Below are positions 1 to 9,309 of a stretch of 64,000 nt of DNA, one piece after another. The position numbers and the translations under genes are program-made. The notes beneath the pieces are model-generated. The model was not told the DNA's origin, did not search any database, and saw only the letters and a program-made list of their open reading frames with translations. Origin of the DNA: Asaia lannensis NBRC 102526 (lineage in GTDB: Bacteria > Pseudomonadota > Alphaproteobacteria > Acetobacterales > Acetobacteraceae); the NCBI RefSeq assembly GCF_024054035.1, contig NZ_JAMXQU010000009.1, positions 1 to 64,000 on the forward strand, written 5' to 3'. Numbering within the stretch: the first letter of the stretch is position 1; each line of letters opens with the position of its first letter.

Positions 1-99
1 GAGCGGCATGAGCGGCATGAGCGGCATGAGCGGCATGAGCGGCATGAGCGGCATGAGCGGCATGAGCGGCATGAGCGGCATGAGCGGCATGAGCGGCAT
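1..99 (+). repeat. 11 tandem copies of a 9-bp unit
   Basis: The unit GAGCGGCAT is repeated 11 times without a mismatch and runs off the left edge of the window. It is in frame with the copper oxidase and encodes a (Ser-Gly-Met)n tract. Met-rich tracts in CopA-type oxidases bind Cu(I). A perfect 9-bp array can change copy number without breaking the frame. Confidence 0.97.
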
Positions 100-682
100 G
101 GCACATGAGAGCGCGGATGGGTCAACCGTACCGTCCGTGCCAGCACGCCCGCAAGCGCTGCAGGTCGAGGATCCCGGCCCACCACCGCGCAATGTCGAAA
201 ACCAGAACGTGGCGATGCATCCGATCGACCGTCTTGCAGAGCCGGGCGACGGTCTGGATCACAACGGGCGCCGTGTCCTCGCCTATTCCATGCTGCGGGC
301 ATTGCGCCCTGCCCCGGATCTGCGTCCGCCAGGAAGGGAGATCGTTCTTCATCTCACGGGAAACATGCAGCGTTATATCTGGGGGTTCGATGCGAAGAAA
401 TTTTCGGAAGCGCCACCGATCCAGCTCAGGCTGAACGAGCGCGTCCGTATTACCCTGATCAATGACACGATGATGGAACATCCGATTCATCTGCACGGGT
501 TCTGGAGCGAACTGGAAAACGGCCAAGGCGATCTACGGCCGAACAAACATACACTTATTTCGCAACCCGGCTCGAAGCTGAGTTACCTCGTGACGGTCGA
601 TACGCCGGGAATGTGGGCGCTGCATTGCCACCTGATTTACCACATGCATCTCGGCATGTTCCGCACGGTGGTCGTATCATGA
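2..682 (+). CDS. copA: CopA-type multicopper oxidase, C-terminal part
   Basis: Only the C-terminal 226 residues are inside the window; the start is to the left. After the (SGM)n tract comes a spacer and then the last cupredoxin domain. It carries the two closing copper motifs of multicopper oxidases: HPIHLHG (about 479-499) and HCHLIYHMHLGM (623-658), which hold the type 1 and trinuclear copper ligands. Proteins of this kind are periplasmic, Tat-exported copper-resistance oxidases that convert Cu(I) to Cu(II). The stop codon overlaps the copB start (ATGA), so the two are translationally coupled. The assignment is secure for the domain; the CopA name rests on the Met-rich tract and the copB neighbour. 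Confidence 0.93.
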   Translation, partial: SGMSGMSGMSGMSGMSGMSGMSGMSGMSGMSGMAHESADGSTVPSVPARPQALQVEDPGPPPRNVENQNVAMHPIDRLAEPGDGLDHNGRRVLAYSMLRALRPAPDLRPPGREIVLHLTGNMQRYIWGFDAKKFSEAPPIQLRLNERVRITLINDTMMEHPIHLHGFWSELENGQGDLRPNKHTLISQPGSKLSYLVTVDTPGMWALHCHLIYHMHLGMFRTVVVS

Positions 683-1563
683 GCGTAAGACACGTGAAGA
701 CCGTATTGTTCATGAAGTCTGCGGGGGTGGCTGCGCTCGCAGGTGCGCTGGGCTGCGCGACACCCGGCCATGCCCAGACCGTTATGCACGGCACTACGGC
801 AATGGACGGCATGGATATGAGTGATATGAACGGCACAACGGAGCACAGCACGGCAGCGACGCCACCCATGAGCAGCGCGACCGCCGCCGCCTCCATGCCA
901 AGCTATATCGATGGCGTCATGCCTGTCATGGATCAGGGTATATGGGTCCATGGTCTGCTCGATGAGTTCGAGGGGCGGCTCGCCGGCAGGAATTCGAGCT
1001 TCCGCTGGGACGGCCAGGCCTGGGTTGGCGGCGACTATAACAGGCTCTGGTTACGCTCCGAGGGAACGGTTACCAGAGGGCGAATGGACGACGGCGATCA
1101 GGAGCTCCTCTACAGCCGATCGATCTCGACCTATTTCGATGTGCAGGGTGGCGTACGTGTCGATCTGGATAGCGGTCCGGCACGCAGCTGGGGAGCATTC
1201 GGCATACAGGGGCTAGCCCTTTACCAGTTCGAGCTTCAGGCTACGGGGTATGTCAGCGACCGTGGTCAGTTTGCAGGCCGTTTCGAAGGGTCATACGACA
1301 TACTCCTGACCAATCGTCTCATCTTGCAGCCTCAGGTGGAGCTCAATCTCTATTCAAAAGCTGACAAGGCCAGAGGAAACGGAGCGGGCCTTTCCGATAT
1401 CGATACGGGCCTGCGTCTGCGCTACGAGGTGTGGCGCAAGTTCGCACCCTATATTGCCCTCACCTATGACGGATACCTCCAGCAGGCCCGACGCTTTGCG
1501 CATCAGAGAGACGATAGCGCAGGGTCATTGCGGCTGACGATCGGCATACGAAGCTGGTTCTGA
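679..1563 (+). CDS. copB: CopB-type outer-membrane copper resistance protein
   Basis: 294 residues from the ATG that overlaps the copA stop. A signal peptide of about 32 residues ends at GHAQ. A short His/Met-rich stretch (MDGMDMSDM) follows, then the beta-barrel domain typical of CopB: the segment with WVHGLLDEFEG, and a C terminus ending in Phe (SWF) as expected for BAM-inserted barrels. The family sits in the outer membrane and helps bind or exclude copper alongside CopA. A longer reading from position 613 would run inside copA and is not needed. No copC, copD or sensor gene follows. Confidence 0.92.
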   Translation: MSVRHVKTVLFMKSAGVAALAGALGCATPGHAQTVMHGTTAMDGMDMSDMNGTTEHSTAATPPMSSATAAASMPSYIDGVMPVMDQGIWVHGLLDEFEGRLAGRNSSFRWDGQAWVGGDYNRLWLRSEGTVTRGRMDDGDQELLYSRSISTYFDVQGGVRVDLDSGPARSWGAFGIQGLALYQFELQATGYVSDRGQFAGRFEGSYDILLTNRLILQPQVELNLYSKADKARGNGAGLSDIDTGLRLRYEVWRKFAPYIALTYDGYLQQARRFAHQRDDSAGSLRLTIGIRSWF

Positions 1564-1900
1564 CCGAATCGCCGTTGCAAAGCGATGCAAGGAATCGGCT
1601 CAGGCTGCCGACTGGGCTATGGCGCCACGAAATATGGCTTCATCATCCGCTTTTTGGCGCTTGGATCCTGCGATCCGGTGCCAAACCCCTGACACGGCAG
1701 GCGTATAGTTGATATGTAAACGATAAATTCACGTTTCAGTCTCAAAATGTGAGTGTTGCCGCAAGAGCACACCTACCGAACCCACATCGTGAGCGCGCTG
1801 GAAGACATGCCAATTCGCTTGTCACGGTTTGAAATGTCGATAGGGAGTGCCTGTCAACTAGGGTGGTTCATCCCTATCGAAACGGAGAGATTGCGCGATC
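1564..1900. other. Intergenic region with a hairpin
   Basis: No convincing gene. A hairpin at 1654-1684 (outer arms TTGGC/GCCAA, inner GGATC/GATCC) could end the copAB transcript, but no T run follows. The rest, up to the porin start, is presumably its promoter and leader; no confident -35/-10 pair is visible. Confidence 0.4.
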
Positions 1901-3478
1901 ATGCCTGTCAAGAATGCCGGAAAGCGTGGGGCGCTCTGGGCGGCCGGAACCATTCTGGGGAGCTGCCTTCTCGCCTCGCCCGTCATGGCGCAAAGTCAGA
2001 GCCAGCAGGCGAGCCCGAGCGACCAGACAGCCGCCACTCTGGATCCGACGGTCAAGGAAATGGCAACGCAGAACCACGCCGGGAAAGGCGCAGACAACCC
2101 GCCAAGCCTCTTCGGCAGCCCGTACGATCGCAGCCAGCCTACTCTTGGTACGGTTCGGCATCCCTTTGTTCCCGTACCAGGAAACGAAGCCCTTTTTCCC
2201 GCCAGTTTCTCCGACTGGCTCAAGCAGCCCACAATGACGGGTGACTGGGGTGGCCTGCGTACGCGCCTGCAGAACATGGGTATCGTTCCGCAGGGGCACT
2301 ATCTTCAGGACAGTGCAGGCAACCCGACAGGCGGTCGTGCGCAGACAGTCCGCTACGCCCATGAAGTCGCGCTGGGCGTGGATATCAATTTCGCGCAGCT
2401 GACCGGCCATAATTACGGCATGTTCCATATGCTCCTTACCGAGCGCGCGGGTCTTGGCATCGGTCAGCAGCTTCCTGCACTGAACAGCCCACAGCAGATT
2501 TTCGGTTCGGGTGAGACAATACGCTTTACGCGCCTGTCGTGGGAAATGCAGTGGAACCGCTACGTCGATACTGAAATCGGCTGGATCAACACGGAAAACG
2601 ATTTTGCCCAGTCCACCATGCACTGGGGCATGAATCTCTACTGTCAGTTCGAAACGAACGCGATCTGCGGCATGCCGCAGGGTATCGCCAGCAACTCGGG
2701 CTACGGATATTATCCGACCGCCCATCCCGGTGCCTTCGTCAAACTGTACCCCTTCGGCGATGAGCGCATGCTGGTCTCGACCGGTATCTATAACGTCGAT
2801 CCCACGATTTCGAACACCGGCTATGCCTGGAAAATGTGGCTTCACGGTTCGACCGGTGCCTACATACCCGTGCAGCTGGGGTGGCATTTCGGTGGAACCG
2901 ACAGCAAGGGACGCCTGCCGACCAATATCAAGGTCGGCGGTTACTGGGATACGTCAGAAGTCAAGAACGTCTATGCCCAGCTCGGCGGGTTCGAACTTCC
3001 GACGAGCGTGCTTGGCAATCTGCCCATCGAAAAGGTTCGTGGCCGTTTCGGTGGCTGGTTCATGGCCGATCAGATGCTGCAGCGCGACAGAAGCGACCCG
3101 TCACGTTCGACCGTGGCATTCATGTCATTCACATGGGGCGACCCGCGTACGGCTATCGCACCCTACTATATCACCTGGGGTGTGGTGCGTAAGGGCACAT
3201 TCTGGAACCGTCCGAACGATACCATCAGCATCGGTGGCAAGTTCAACTTCGTGAACCCGAAGCTCGGTGCCTATGTCGGCGCTCTTCAGGCAACGCAGAC
3301 GCAGGATACCGGCCTGCTCAAGCCGAGCGGCGAACATTCGGGAGAAATCAACTATGGCTGGCGTCCGTCCCCATGGCTGACCATACGCCCGGGCCTGCAG
3401 TACATCTGGCATCCCGGCGGTACGAACCGCTACAAGAATGCCCTTCTTATCGATCTGGAAACCGGCGTCAGTTTCTGA
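1901..3478 (+). CDS. OprB-family carbohydrate-selective porin
   Basis: 525 residues. The signal peptide ends at ASPVMAQ. A Gln/Ser-rich linker follows, then the OprB signature near residue 106 (MTGDWGGLRTRL), which is typical of carbohydrate porins of pseudomonads and acetic acid bacteria. The protein ends in Phe (GVSF), the usual last residue of an outer-membrane barrel. These porins let sugars and polyols diffuse into the periplasm, where acetic acid bacteria oxidise them with membrane dehydrogenases. It stands alone and is followed by a strong terminator. Substrate cannot be told from sequence. Confidence 0.9.
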   Translation: MPVKNAGKRGALWAAGTILGSCLLASPVMAQSQSQQASPSDQTAATLDPTVKEMATQNHAGKGADNPPSLFGSPYDRSQPTLGTVRHPFVPVPGNEALFPASFSDWLKQPTMTGDWGGLRTRLQNMGIVPQGHYLQDSAGNPTGGRAQTVRYAHEVALGVDINFAQLTGHNYGMFHMLLTERAGLGIGQQLPALNSPQQIFGSGETIRFTRLSWEMQWNRYVDTEIGWINTENDFAQSTMHWGMNLYCQFETNAICGMPQGIASNSGYGYYPTAHPGAFVKLYPFGDERMLVSTGIYNVDPTISNTGYAWKMWLHGSTGAYIPVQLGWHFGGTDSKGRLPTNIKVGGYWDTSEVKNVYAQLGGFELPTSVLGNLPIEKVRGRFGGWFMADQMLQRDRSDPSRSTVAFMSFTWGDPRTAIAPYYITWGVVRKGTFWNRPNDTISIGGKFNFVNPKLGAYVGALQATQTQDTGLLKPSGEHSGEINYGWRPSPWLTIRPGLQYIWHPGGTNRYKNALLIDLETGVSF

Positions 3479-3501
3479 ACGCCCGTCATCGCAGCGATAC
3501 C

Positions 3502-3527
3502 AAACGCCCCTCTCAGGAGGGGCGTTT
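3502..3527 (+). terminator. Hairpin terminator after the OprB porin
   Basis: An 11-bp perfect stem (arm AAACGCCCCTC, 4-base loop) begins 24 bp after the porin stop. The stem ends in A/T pairs, so it provides its own short T tract. Confidence 0.85.
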
Positions 3528-3616
3528 GCCGTTTCCGGGGGCAGGAATTTACCCCAGCACTCTACCGTCATCAGAGGGTTTATCGACCGGAAAACCCTCG
3601 TGAGGCCGGGGCCAGG

Positions 3617-3634
3617 CTTTCATAAAACTATCAT
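3617..3634 (+). promoter_or_regulatory. Pho box upstream of pstS
   Basis: Two 7-base direct repeats, CTTTCAT and CTATCAT, separated by AAAA, match the PhoB box consensus CTGTCAT-N4-CTGTCAT. The box lies about 70 bp before the pstS start. A -10-like TATAAC follows at 3637-3642. PhoB would replace the -35 contact. Confidence 0.8.
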
Positions 3635-3705
3635 CTTATAACTGTATCTTCCTGTGTCGGGCACCGATAGAACGAGCCGTCATCACGATCTATCGAGGTC
3701 AAACA

Positions 3706-4713
3706 ATGCAGCTTTCCCGGATTTTTGGCGCTCTCTCCCTCTCCTTGGCTCTGAGCTGCGGCGTTTCGCATGCAGCAACGATCACAGGGGCCGGGTCGAG
3801 CTTCGCCGCGCCGATTTATGGCGCCTGGGGTGAAACCGCCCAGAAGGCAATCGGTACCTCGGTGAACTACCAGAGCGTCGGTTCGGGTGCCGGTCAGAAC
3901 CAGGCTATCGCCCGCACTGTCGATTTCGGCGCTTCGGACAAGCCTATGGACGCTGCCAAACTCGACAGCAACAAGCTCTATCAGTTCCCGACCGTCATGG
4001 GCGGTATCGTATTGATCGTGAATGTTCCTGGCATTGAGCCGGGCATGCTCAAGCTCGATGGCCCCACCATTGCGGGCCTTTATGACGGAACGATTTCCAG
4101 CTGGAACGACCCGCGTATTGCCGCGCTCAACCCCGGACTGAAGCTGCCCGATACCGACGTCGCACCAATCCATCGTGCCGATGCATCCGGCACAAGCTTT
4201 GTCTTCACGTCCTATCTCGCCAAGCTCTCGCCGAGCTGGAAGCAGAAATTCGGTGCAGGCACTTCCATAGCCTGGGCCGGAGGCGCCGGCGCGCGTGGAA
4301 ATGACGGCGTTGCTTCTGGCGTCAAGGAATCCGAAGGCGGTATCGGCTATGTCGAATATGCCTATGCCAGCCGCAACCATCTCAACATGGCGCAGCTTCG
4401 CGATCATGACGGTGCCTTCATCAAGCCCGATGCCGCCTCTTTCGCCGCTTCTGCAGCCCATGCAGACTGGGCTCATGCAGACCGATATGCCGTCGACCTG
4501 CTCGATATCGCCGGAGCCAATGCCTGGCCGATCATGAGTGCCACGTTCGTGCTCGTACCGACAGATCCGAAGGACGGCGCGCAGGGCAAGGCTGTGAAGG
4601 ATTTCTTCGGCTATGCACTCAAGAACGGTAATCCGGAAGCCGTGAAGCTCGACTACGTGCCCCTGCCGCAATCGGTCAAGGACGCGGTCATGAACGGCTG
4701 GCCCAAGAACTGA
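3706..4713 (+). CDS. pstS: Phosphate ABC transporter substrate-binding protein PstS
   Basis: 335 residues. A signal peptide ends at SHAA. The mature protein starts with the PstS hallmark TGAGSSF, which holds phosphate-binding backbone and side-chain contacts. Further binding segments are DFGASDKPM, the loop HRADASGTSF and the GGIGYVEY region. GAGG precedes the ATG. It delivers periplasmic phosphate to the PstCAB importer. None of pstC, pstA, pstB or phoU follows; a strong double terminator comes directly after the gene, so it is an orphan copy. The Pho box upstream points to induction by phosphate starvation. Confidence 0.95.
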   Translation: MQLSRIFGALSLSLALSCGVSHAATITGAGSSFAAPIYGAWGETAQKAIGTSVNYQSVGSGAGQNQAIARTVDFGASDKPMDAAKLDSNKLYQFPTVMGGIVLIVNVPGIEPGMLKLDGPTIAGLYDGTISSWNDPRIAALNPGLKLPDTDVAPIHRADASGTSFVFTSYLAKLSPSWKQKFGAGTSIAWAGGAGARGNDGVASGVKESEGGIGYVEYAYASRNHLNMAQLRDHDGAFIKPDAASFAASAAHADWAHADRYAVDLLDIAGANAWPIMSATFVLVPTDPKDGAQGKAVKDFFGYALKNGNPEAVKLDYVPLPQSVKDAVMNGWPKN

Positions 4714-4757
4714 ACGCACCCACCTGACCCGGACTGTCTTGCACAGTCCGGATCGAC

Positions 4758-4801
4758 AGGCGCGATGAGACGGCTCAAGCCGACTTCATCGCGCCTTTTT
4801 T
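4758..4801 (+). terminator. Rho-independent terminator of pstS
   Basis: An 11-bp stem (AGGCGCGATGA with its complement) has a smaller internal stem and is followed by a T run at 4795-4801. A second perfect hairpin (9-bp arm CCGGACTGT) lies just before it at 4729-4751. Confidence 0.93.
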
Positions 4802-5423
4802 GTCCTCAACACTCACTGGACCGGGATGCGGTCGCGTCCGACCCGGTCATACGGCGTTCTTGCCGAATGTCGTGGACAAGCGATCCCCGAACCGAATGCG
4901 CATCGTATCAGCGCGCCAGACGCCGCTATCTGGCCACGCCTGTTATCTGCACGACACGGCACGCCGCTGGGAGTCCGTACGTCGAAAACTCACATCGTCA
5001 GTCCCGTTATCGTTCCATTACTGTTCTTTAACAAAAAATATCATGTCACACGAAATTGTGAGATTTTTTTAAATTCGTCCCGTAATCGCGTGCCGGAAAC
5101 CGGTTTTGGCAGGCCTGGAGGGTCAGAATTACGTGCGCAATCTCCATCAATACGCCGCCATACGAGGGCACTCGAAGCGTTTTTGTACTGTACCTCGACC
5201 ATAAAAAGATAACGAAGGATGGTTATTTGTAACCAATACGTTGTCAAGCGCATTTGATGCAGATCAAACGACATTATGTACCAAGAAATCCCGTCTGTTC
5301 CAGTATTGACCTCGCTTCCTCCAGGCATAATCTTCGGGGTGTCGCGTGGATCCTGTCAGTTAAGAAGAGCCATAGATGTCCGACTGACAGGATTCACCGG
5401 CCTCAAGAATAAGGAGAAGTCAT
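4802..5423. other. Long leader or intergenic region
   Basis: No protein-like reading frame on either strand. The middle (5030-5080) is AT-rich with a T run. A perfect inverted repeat lies just before the small gene at 5424 (listed separately). This could be a long regulated leader; the transcription start is not identifiable. Confidence 0.4.
5350..5393 (+). repeat. Perfect inverted repeat before the small membrane protein
   Basis: The 11-base arms ATCCTGTCAGT (5350-5360) and ACTGACAGGAT (5383-5393) are exact complements across a 22-base loop. The repeat ends 30 bp before the start codon of the 57-residue gene, so it may be a leader hairpin or a regulator site. Confidence 0.85.
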
Positions 5424-5597
5424 ATGACGAGATGGTGGGGTCAGATACACGCACATCAGGAAATGACCGACATTCAGTCAGTTGGTATCAGTCTGGCGGT
5501 TACGTTCGGGGTCATTTGCGTTGCAGCGCTGACAATTCGCACGCTCCGAAAAAGAAAGCTGCGTCTTGCAAGCACGCAGACGCTTCCCTTCGCCTGA
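5424..5597 (+). CDS. Small single-pass membrane protein, unknown function
   Basis: 57 residues. The ATG is preceded by an excellent ribosome-binding site (AAGGAG at 5411-5416, 7 bp away). The peptide begins MTRWWGQIHAHQ, has one hydrophobic helix at about residues 19-40 (GISLAVTFGVICVAALTI), and then a positive patch RTLRKRK. That predicts one membrane span with the tail in the cytoplasm. Its stop lies only 6 bp from the stop of the convergent MFS gene. I recognise no family. The strong ribosome site, sensible topology and upstream hairpin support a real gene. Confidence 0.7.
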   Translation: MTRWWGQIHAHQEMTDIQSVGISLAVTFGVICVAALTIRTLRKRKLRLASTQTLPFA

Positions 5598-5603
5598 CCG
5601 TGG

Positions 5604-6791
5604 TCAAGGCATGCTGATGAGAGCATGCAGGCGAAGCATATAGGCGCCCAGCCCTGCGCATAGCAGGGCGATGGCCGCCAGAGGCAATGCCTCTATGGTC
5701 TCATGCGTCAGCAGGAGGCCTCCCAGCAGCCCGCCACAGGACACGGCAAGATTCCAGGCCGTTGTCGCCATAGCCTGCGCCGTGTCCATATACGATCCGG
5801 CTACATGGGTCATTACGCTCTGCGTAAGGGCCGCGAAACCACCGGTCGTGATACCCCAGAGTATAATTGCCGCATATACAGGGAGCGGGTGGCCAAGACT
5901 ACAAGTCATGATGAGGGCGGCAAGTATAAAAAGCAGGATACTTGTAAGGGTAAGCCGGGCCAGATAGCGGTCGATCAGGATACCAGTAATAAGAAGCCCG
6001 GCAACCGAACCGCCCCCAAAGATCAGAAGCAGCGCGTCGACGTGCTCAGCCATACCCGACGGTCCAAGCAACGGCTCGATATAAACATAAAGCAGGCTAT
6101 GTGCGGCGACGATCGTAAAGATCAGGGCGAGATTGGCAGCTACGCCCGGTCGGCGTAGCGCGCCAACTACACTGAAATGGCTTCCTTCGGCACTCCCCGG
6201 CGCGTCGGGCAGGTATTTGAGACACCACAGGACGAGCAGCGCTGAAAAGCCGGCAAGCCCGGCAAAGGCGCCGCGCCATCCTATGAGTTGCCCAAGCATT
6301 GCTGAAAGCGGCGCGCCGAGCACAAGAGCCAGGGTAACCCCCGATCCTGCAAGAGCTATGGCCCTACCTCGCTGCTCGACTGGGGCAAGACGTGTGGCAT
6401 AGCCCGCGAACATGGCCCATATGAGACCGCCGCAACATCCGGCCAGAAACCGCACAACAAGAGCAAGGGCCAGATTATCGATACAGGCATTGGCCCCGTT
6501 CACCACGACAAAACCCGTCAGACCGGCAAGCAGCAGCGGCTTGCGTCTTACCGCATGCGTAAATGCGGCCGATGGAAGAGCAGCCGAGAGCGCCCCCAAT
6601 GCGAAGGCTGTGATGAACTGCCCGCCTGCCGCCTGGGTTACATTCAGCCCGTCCGAAATGGCAGAGAGCAGACCAGCGGGCATGATTTCCGTGAGCAGGG
6701 TCACGAAGGCCGCAAGTGCCAGGAGTATCATGGCATGAAGCGGCAAACGGGGCTCCGGTGCCGTGATCGTATCCTGCACAGTCATGGTCAT
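5604..6791 (-). CDS. MFS transporter, AraJ/SotB-like exporter
   Basis: 395 residues with about 12 hydrophobic helices. The first span is followed by the EIMPAGLL segment characteristic of the drug/sugar efflux branch that includes AraJ, SotB and YdhP. An Arg-rich loop and the RFLAGCCGGLIWAMFAG segment match transmembrane helices 4-5 of that branch. It likely uses the proton gradient to export small molecules such as sugars or drugs. Substrate is unknown. It is transcribed alone towards the small membrane gene. Confidence 0.88.
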   Translation of the reverse strand: MTMTVQDTITAPEPRLPLHAMILLALAAFVTLLTEIMPAGLLSAISDGLNVTQAAGGQFITAFALGALSAALPSAAFTHAVRRKPLLLAGLTGFVVVNGANACIDNLALALVVRFLAGCCGGLIWAMFAGYATRLAPVEQRGRAIALAGSGVTLALVLGAPLSAMLGQLIGWRGAFAGLAGFSALLVLWCLKYLPDAPGSAEGSHFSVVGALRRPGVAANLALIFTIVAAHSLLYVYIEPLLGPSGMAEHVDALLLIFGGGSVAGLLITGILIDRYLARLTLTSILLFILAALIMTCSLGHPLPVYAAIILWGITTGGFAALTQSVMTHVAGSYMDTAQAMATTAWNLAVSCGGLLGGLLLTHETIEALPLAAIALLCAGLGAYMLRLHALISMP

Positions 6792-6969
6792 CTCTCCCTC
6801 GAGGCGTCCAGAGAGACGACCGGGCTCGCTTTACGTTGAAGCGAGCGCCGTAGCTTAAAATGCCAGACGCGCCAAGTCTGCCTTCACACATGGCTGGCCC
6901 GCGCTCACGCGATATCGGGATCGAACGGGCCATGATTATCGCGCCGGATCAGAGACGGACTTTCAATAC

Positions 6970-9228
6970 TCAGAATGCGGCAGTCAGACTGAGATTAAAG
7001 GACCGCCCGAGCCCCGCGAGCGGGGATAGGATATTGGTTTGCCTGTAATCGCCCAGCGATAAACCGCCAAGCGGCAGATAATACTTCTGGTTGAGCACGT
7101 TCTCGATGCTTGCATCGATCGTGAGCTTGCGCCAGCGATAGCTGCCACCGAGCCCCAGAAGCGCATAGCCGGGCGTTCGCGGTTCGTTGCGCAGCCAGTC
7201 GACAGTCGACTTCTTCTTGACGAGTGTGACATCCACCCTGCCTGTCCAGTTCTGCCACGTCTCGCGCAGGCCGATCGTGCCATTGATCGGCATCTGATGA
7301 TACAGACCCGAATGCGTGACCATATCCTGTCCACGGACCCAGTTGAAACTGGTCACCAGCCGCCCCTGTCCGAAGCGAGCATCATCCCATAGCCGATAGC
7401 GCGCATTGCCGTTCAGGCCGTAGCTCTGGGCATTATGATTGGCAAATTGCAGTTTTGACAGGCCGTTGCTGAACGAAGCCAGACGCACAACATTGATATA
7501 GCCTTCTGTGTAGGTATAGAAGGGCTGCAATCTTACCTCCCACCCCTCGCCTTTCGGATCGTGCCATGTGAGCGTCATGCTGGCCGTATTGGCAATTTCG
7601 GGGCGCAGGTTAAGATTGCCAACATAGCCGTTGCCATCGCCGAACCAGCCGATCATGCGCGTCGCCATCGTGCCCATGCCCCAGGCGTAGCGCTCGTAAA
7701 GATTGGGCGACCGTGTCTTGCGTGCGTAACCGCCCTCAAGCATCAGATCGTCGCGTATATGCCACCGCCCCGTGGCGGTGACGTCGAAATTCGTATCCGT
7801 CCGTCCGCGCGACGCCGCGTTGAATTTCCTGGCCGCCATGATATCGGCCATTTGCATCATGCCGGTCCAGGAATACGGTGCGACCTTGCCGGTATTCATC
7901 ATCACCAGATCGCTGCGCAAACCGAGCTGAGTGGAGAAACGCGATGTCCATTGCGCATTCCACTCGATATAATGGCCCAACCGGTCCCGGTGCCCGTTAT
8001 TGATATTATGGAATGTCCCGGGCCCCATCATCATGCTGCCCATCAGGGGCGGCCACCAGTCATTCAGGCCATTATGGTCGAAGCTGCTCCCTATCTTCAG
8101 ATTGTGACGTGTCGAGAGCGGCAAGGTCAGATCGATGGCATAGCCCGCCGTACGCGCATCGGTGTTCATCGGCATACCGGTCGTGGCACTATGGCCACCC
8201 TTGTCGTTCATCATGTTCATCACATGATCCACACGCTGCCAGAACCCGCGAACGTCCAGCGTCGCCCAGCCGTAATCGCCATGATATTTGCCGTTGACGA
8301 AGGTCGAGCGATTGTTGGTCATATCCATGTACTGGTTCGGAAATCCCTCATAGGGAATATCCTGCTGACCGAAAGTCAGCGCCAGAAGATGATTGTCTTT
8401 CTTCAGTCCGGCAGTCACGGCATGATTGAAAGAGAGATAACTGGTTGAGCGTACCTGCTTGCCATCGCCACCGGTATGATAGTTGCTGGCGTGACTGTAA
8501 GAGCCGGTATAGCGGAGGCTGAACAGGTCATTGGCCACCGTCACTGTTCCGGAGGCACCGGACCCGCCCCCGTTACTGCGATAATCGCCACGCACGTGGC
8601 CGGTCACCAGAATTTTGCCCGACTGGGCGAAAAGCGGGTCCTTGCGATCAACCTTTACTGTCCCTCCCGTGCTGTCACCACCAAGGCTGACAGGGGTGAC
8701 ACCTGCGATAGCCTCGGCGGAGGACACGCTATCGGGGTCGATATAGGACATGGCGGGATTCATGTGATTTGGGCAGGCTGAAGCGACCCGCATCCCATCG
8801 ACGATCGTCGCAACACGATCATCCGCCATCCCGTTCAGGACAGGCAGGGATGATACGCCACCGGCAGAATACTGCGTGTAGCCCAGCGCACCTTTGAGCA
8901 GCGACGCCGTATCCGGCGAATGGATTGCCGTGCGCCGTATACCCTGAACCTGCAGGTACTCCATGGGGGCATCGCTTTCCACAGAAGATGCAGGCGCTCC
9001 AGTCCGGTTGTCAGTGACGGCAGCCGGTGGCTGATCTGCCTGAGCAGAAGAGGATGTCTTGGCGCCGGTTGGTGTCCTTGCCGGAACAGGAATGATCGGC
9101 GATGACGCGGAGATGGCGTCGGCCCAGGCCGCATTGACGTTTGTAGCGACCAACAGAGCGAGCAGAGAAGTGCAGCCGAGCGCGATAGCCGCGCGGCGGT
9201 GCAACCTGCCTTCGATAGGCAGTGTCAT
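6970..9228 (-). CDS. TonB-dependent copper receptor (OprC-like)
   Basis: 752 residues from the ATG at 9228, whose signal peptide ends near NVNAAWA; a start at 9264 would add 12 residues. A plug domain includes the DGMRV and GGDSTGGTVKVD segments, then a 22-strand barrel ending in Phe. The protein is rich in Met and His. The plug carries CPNHM (8761-8775, about residues 152-156). This fits the CxxxM half of the CxxxM-HxM copper site known from Pseudomonas OprC. Such receptors import copper across the outer membrane using TonB. A DUF2946 gene lies 81 bp upstream on the same strand, a frequent pairing for this family. Confidence 0.87.
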   Translation of the reverse strand: MTLPIEGRLHRRAAIALGCTSLLALLVATNVNAAWADAISASSPIIPVPARTPTGAKTSSSAQADQPPAAVTDNRTGAPASSVESDAPMEYLQVQGIRRTAIHSPDTASLLKGALGYTQYSAGGVSSLPVLNGMADDRVATIVDGMRVASACPNHMNPAMSYIDPDSVSSAEAIAGVTPVSLGGDSTGGTVKVDRKDPLFAQSGKILVTGHVRGDYRSNGGGSGASGTVTVANDLFSLRYTGSYSHASNYHTGGDGKQVRSTSYLSFNHAVTAGLKKDNHLLALTFGQQDIPYEGFPNQYMDMTNNRSTFVNGKYHGDYGWATLDVRGFWQRVDHVMNMMNDKGGHSATTGMPMNTDARTAGYAIDLTLPLSTRHNLKIGSSFDHNGLNDWWPPLMGSMMMGPGTFHNINNGHRDRLGHYIEWNAQWTSRFSTQLGLRSDLVMMNTGKVAPYSWTGMMQMADIMAARKFNAASRGRTDTNFDVTATGRWHIRDDLMLEGGYARKTRSPNLYERYAWGMGTMATRMIGWFGDGNGYVGNLNLRPEIANTASMTLTWHDPKGEGWEVRLQPFYTYTEGYINVVRLASFSNGLSKLQFANHNAQSYGLNGNARYRLWDDARFGQGRLVTSFNWVRGQDMVTHSGLYHQMPINGTIGLRETWQNWTGRVDVTLVKKKSTVDWLRNEPRTPGYALLGLGGSYRWRKLTIDASIENVLNQKYYLPLGGLSLGDYRQTNILSPLAGLGRSFNLSLTAAF

Positions 9229-9309
9229 GTTCGAAATCCCGGAAAGCGGAAAGATACGACCCATGCCGCCAGTTCCTCCAGGGAACGACCAGACACATGG
9301 GAGGCGAAA

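Noticed and set aside
5044-5068. TCACA-N6-TGTGA followed by a T run, as CRP site or terminator
   Set aside because: The orientation is opposite to a CRP site (TGTGA-N6-TCACA) and the 5-bp AT-rich stem is too weak for a terminator.
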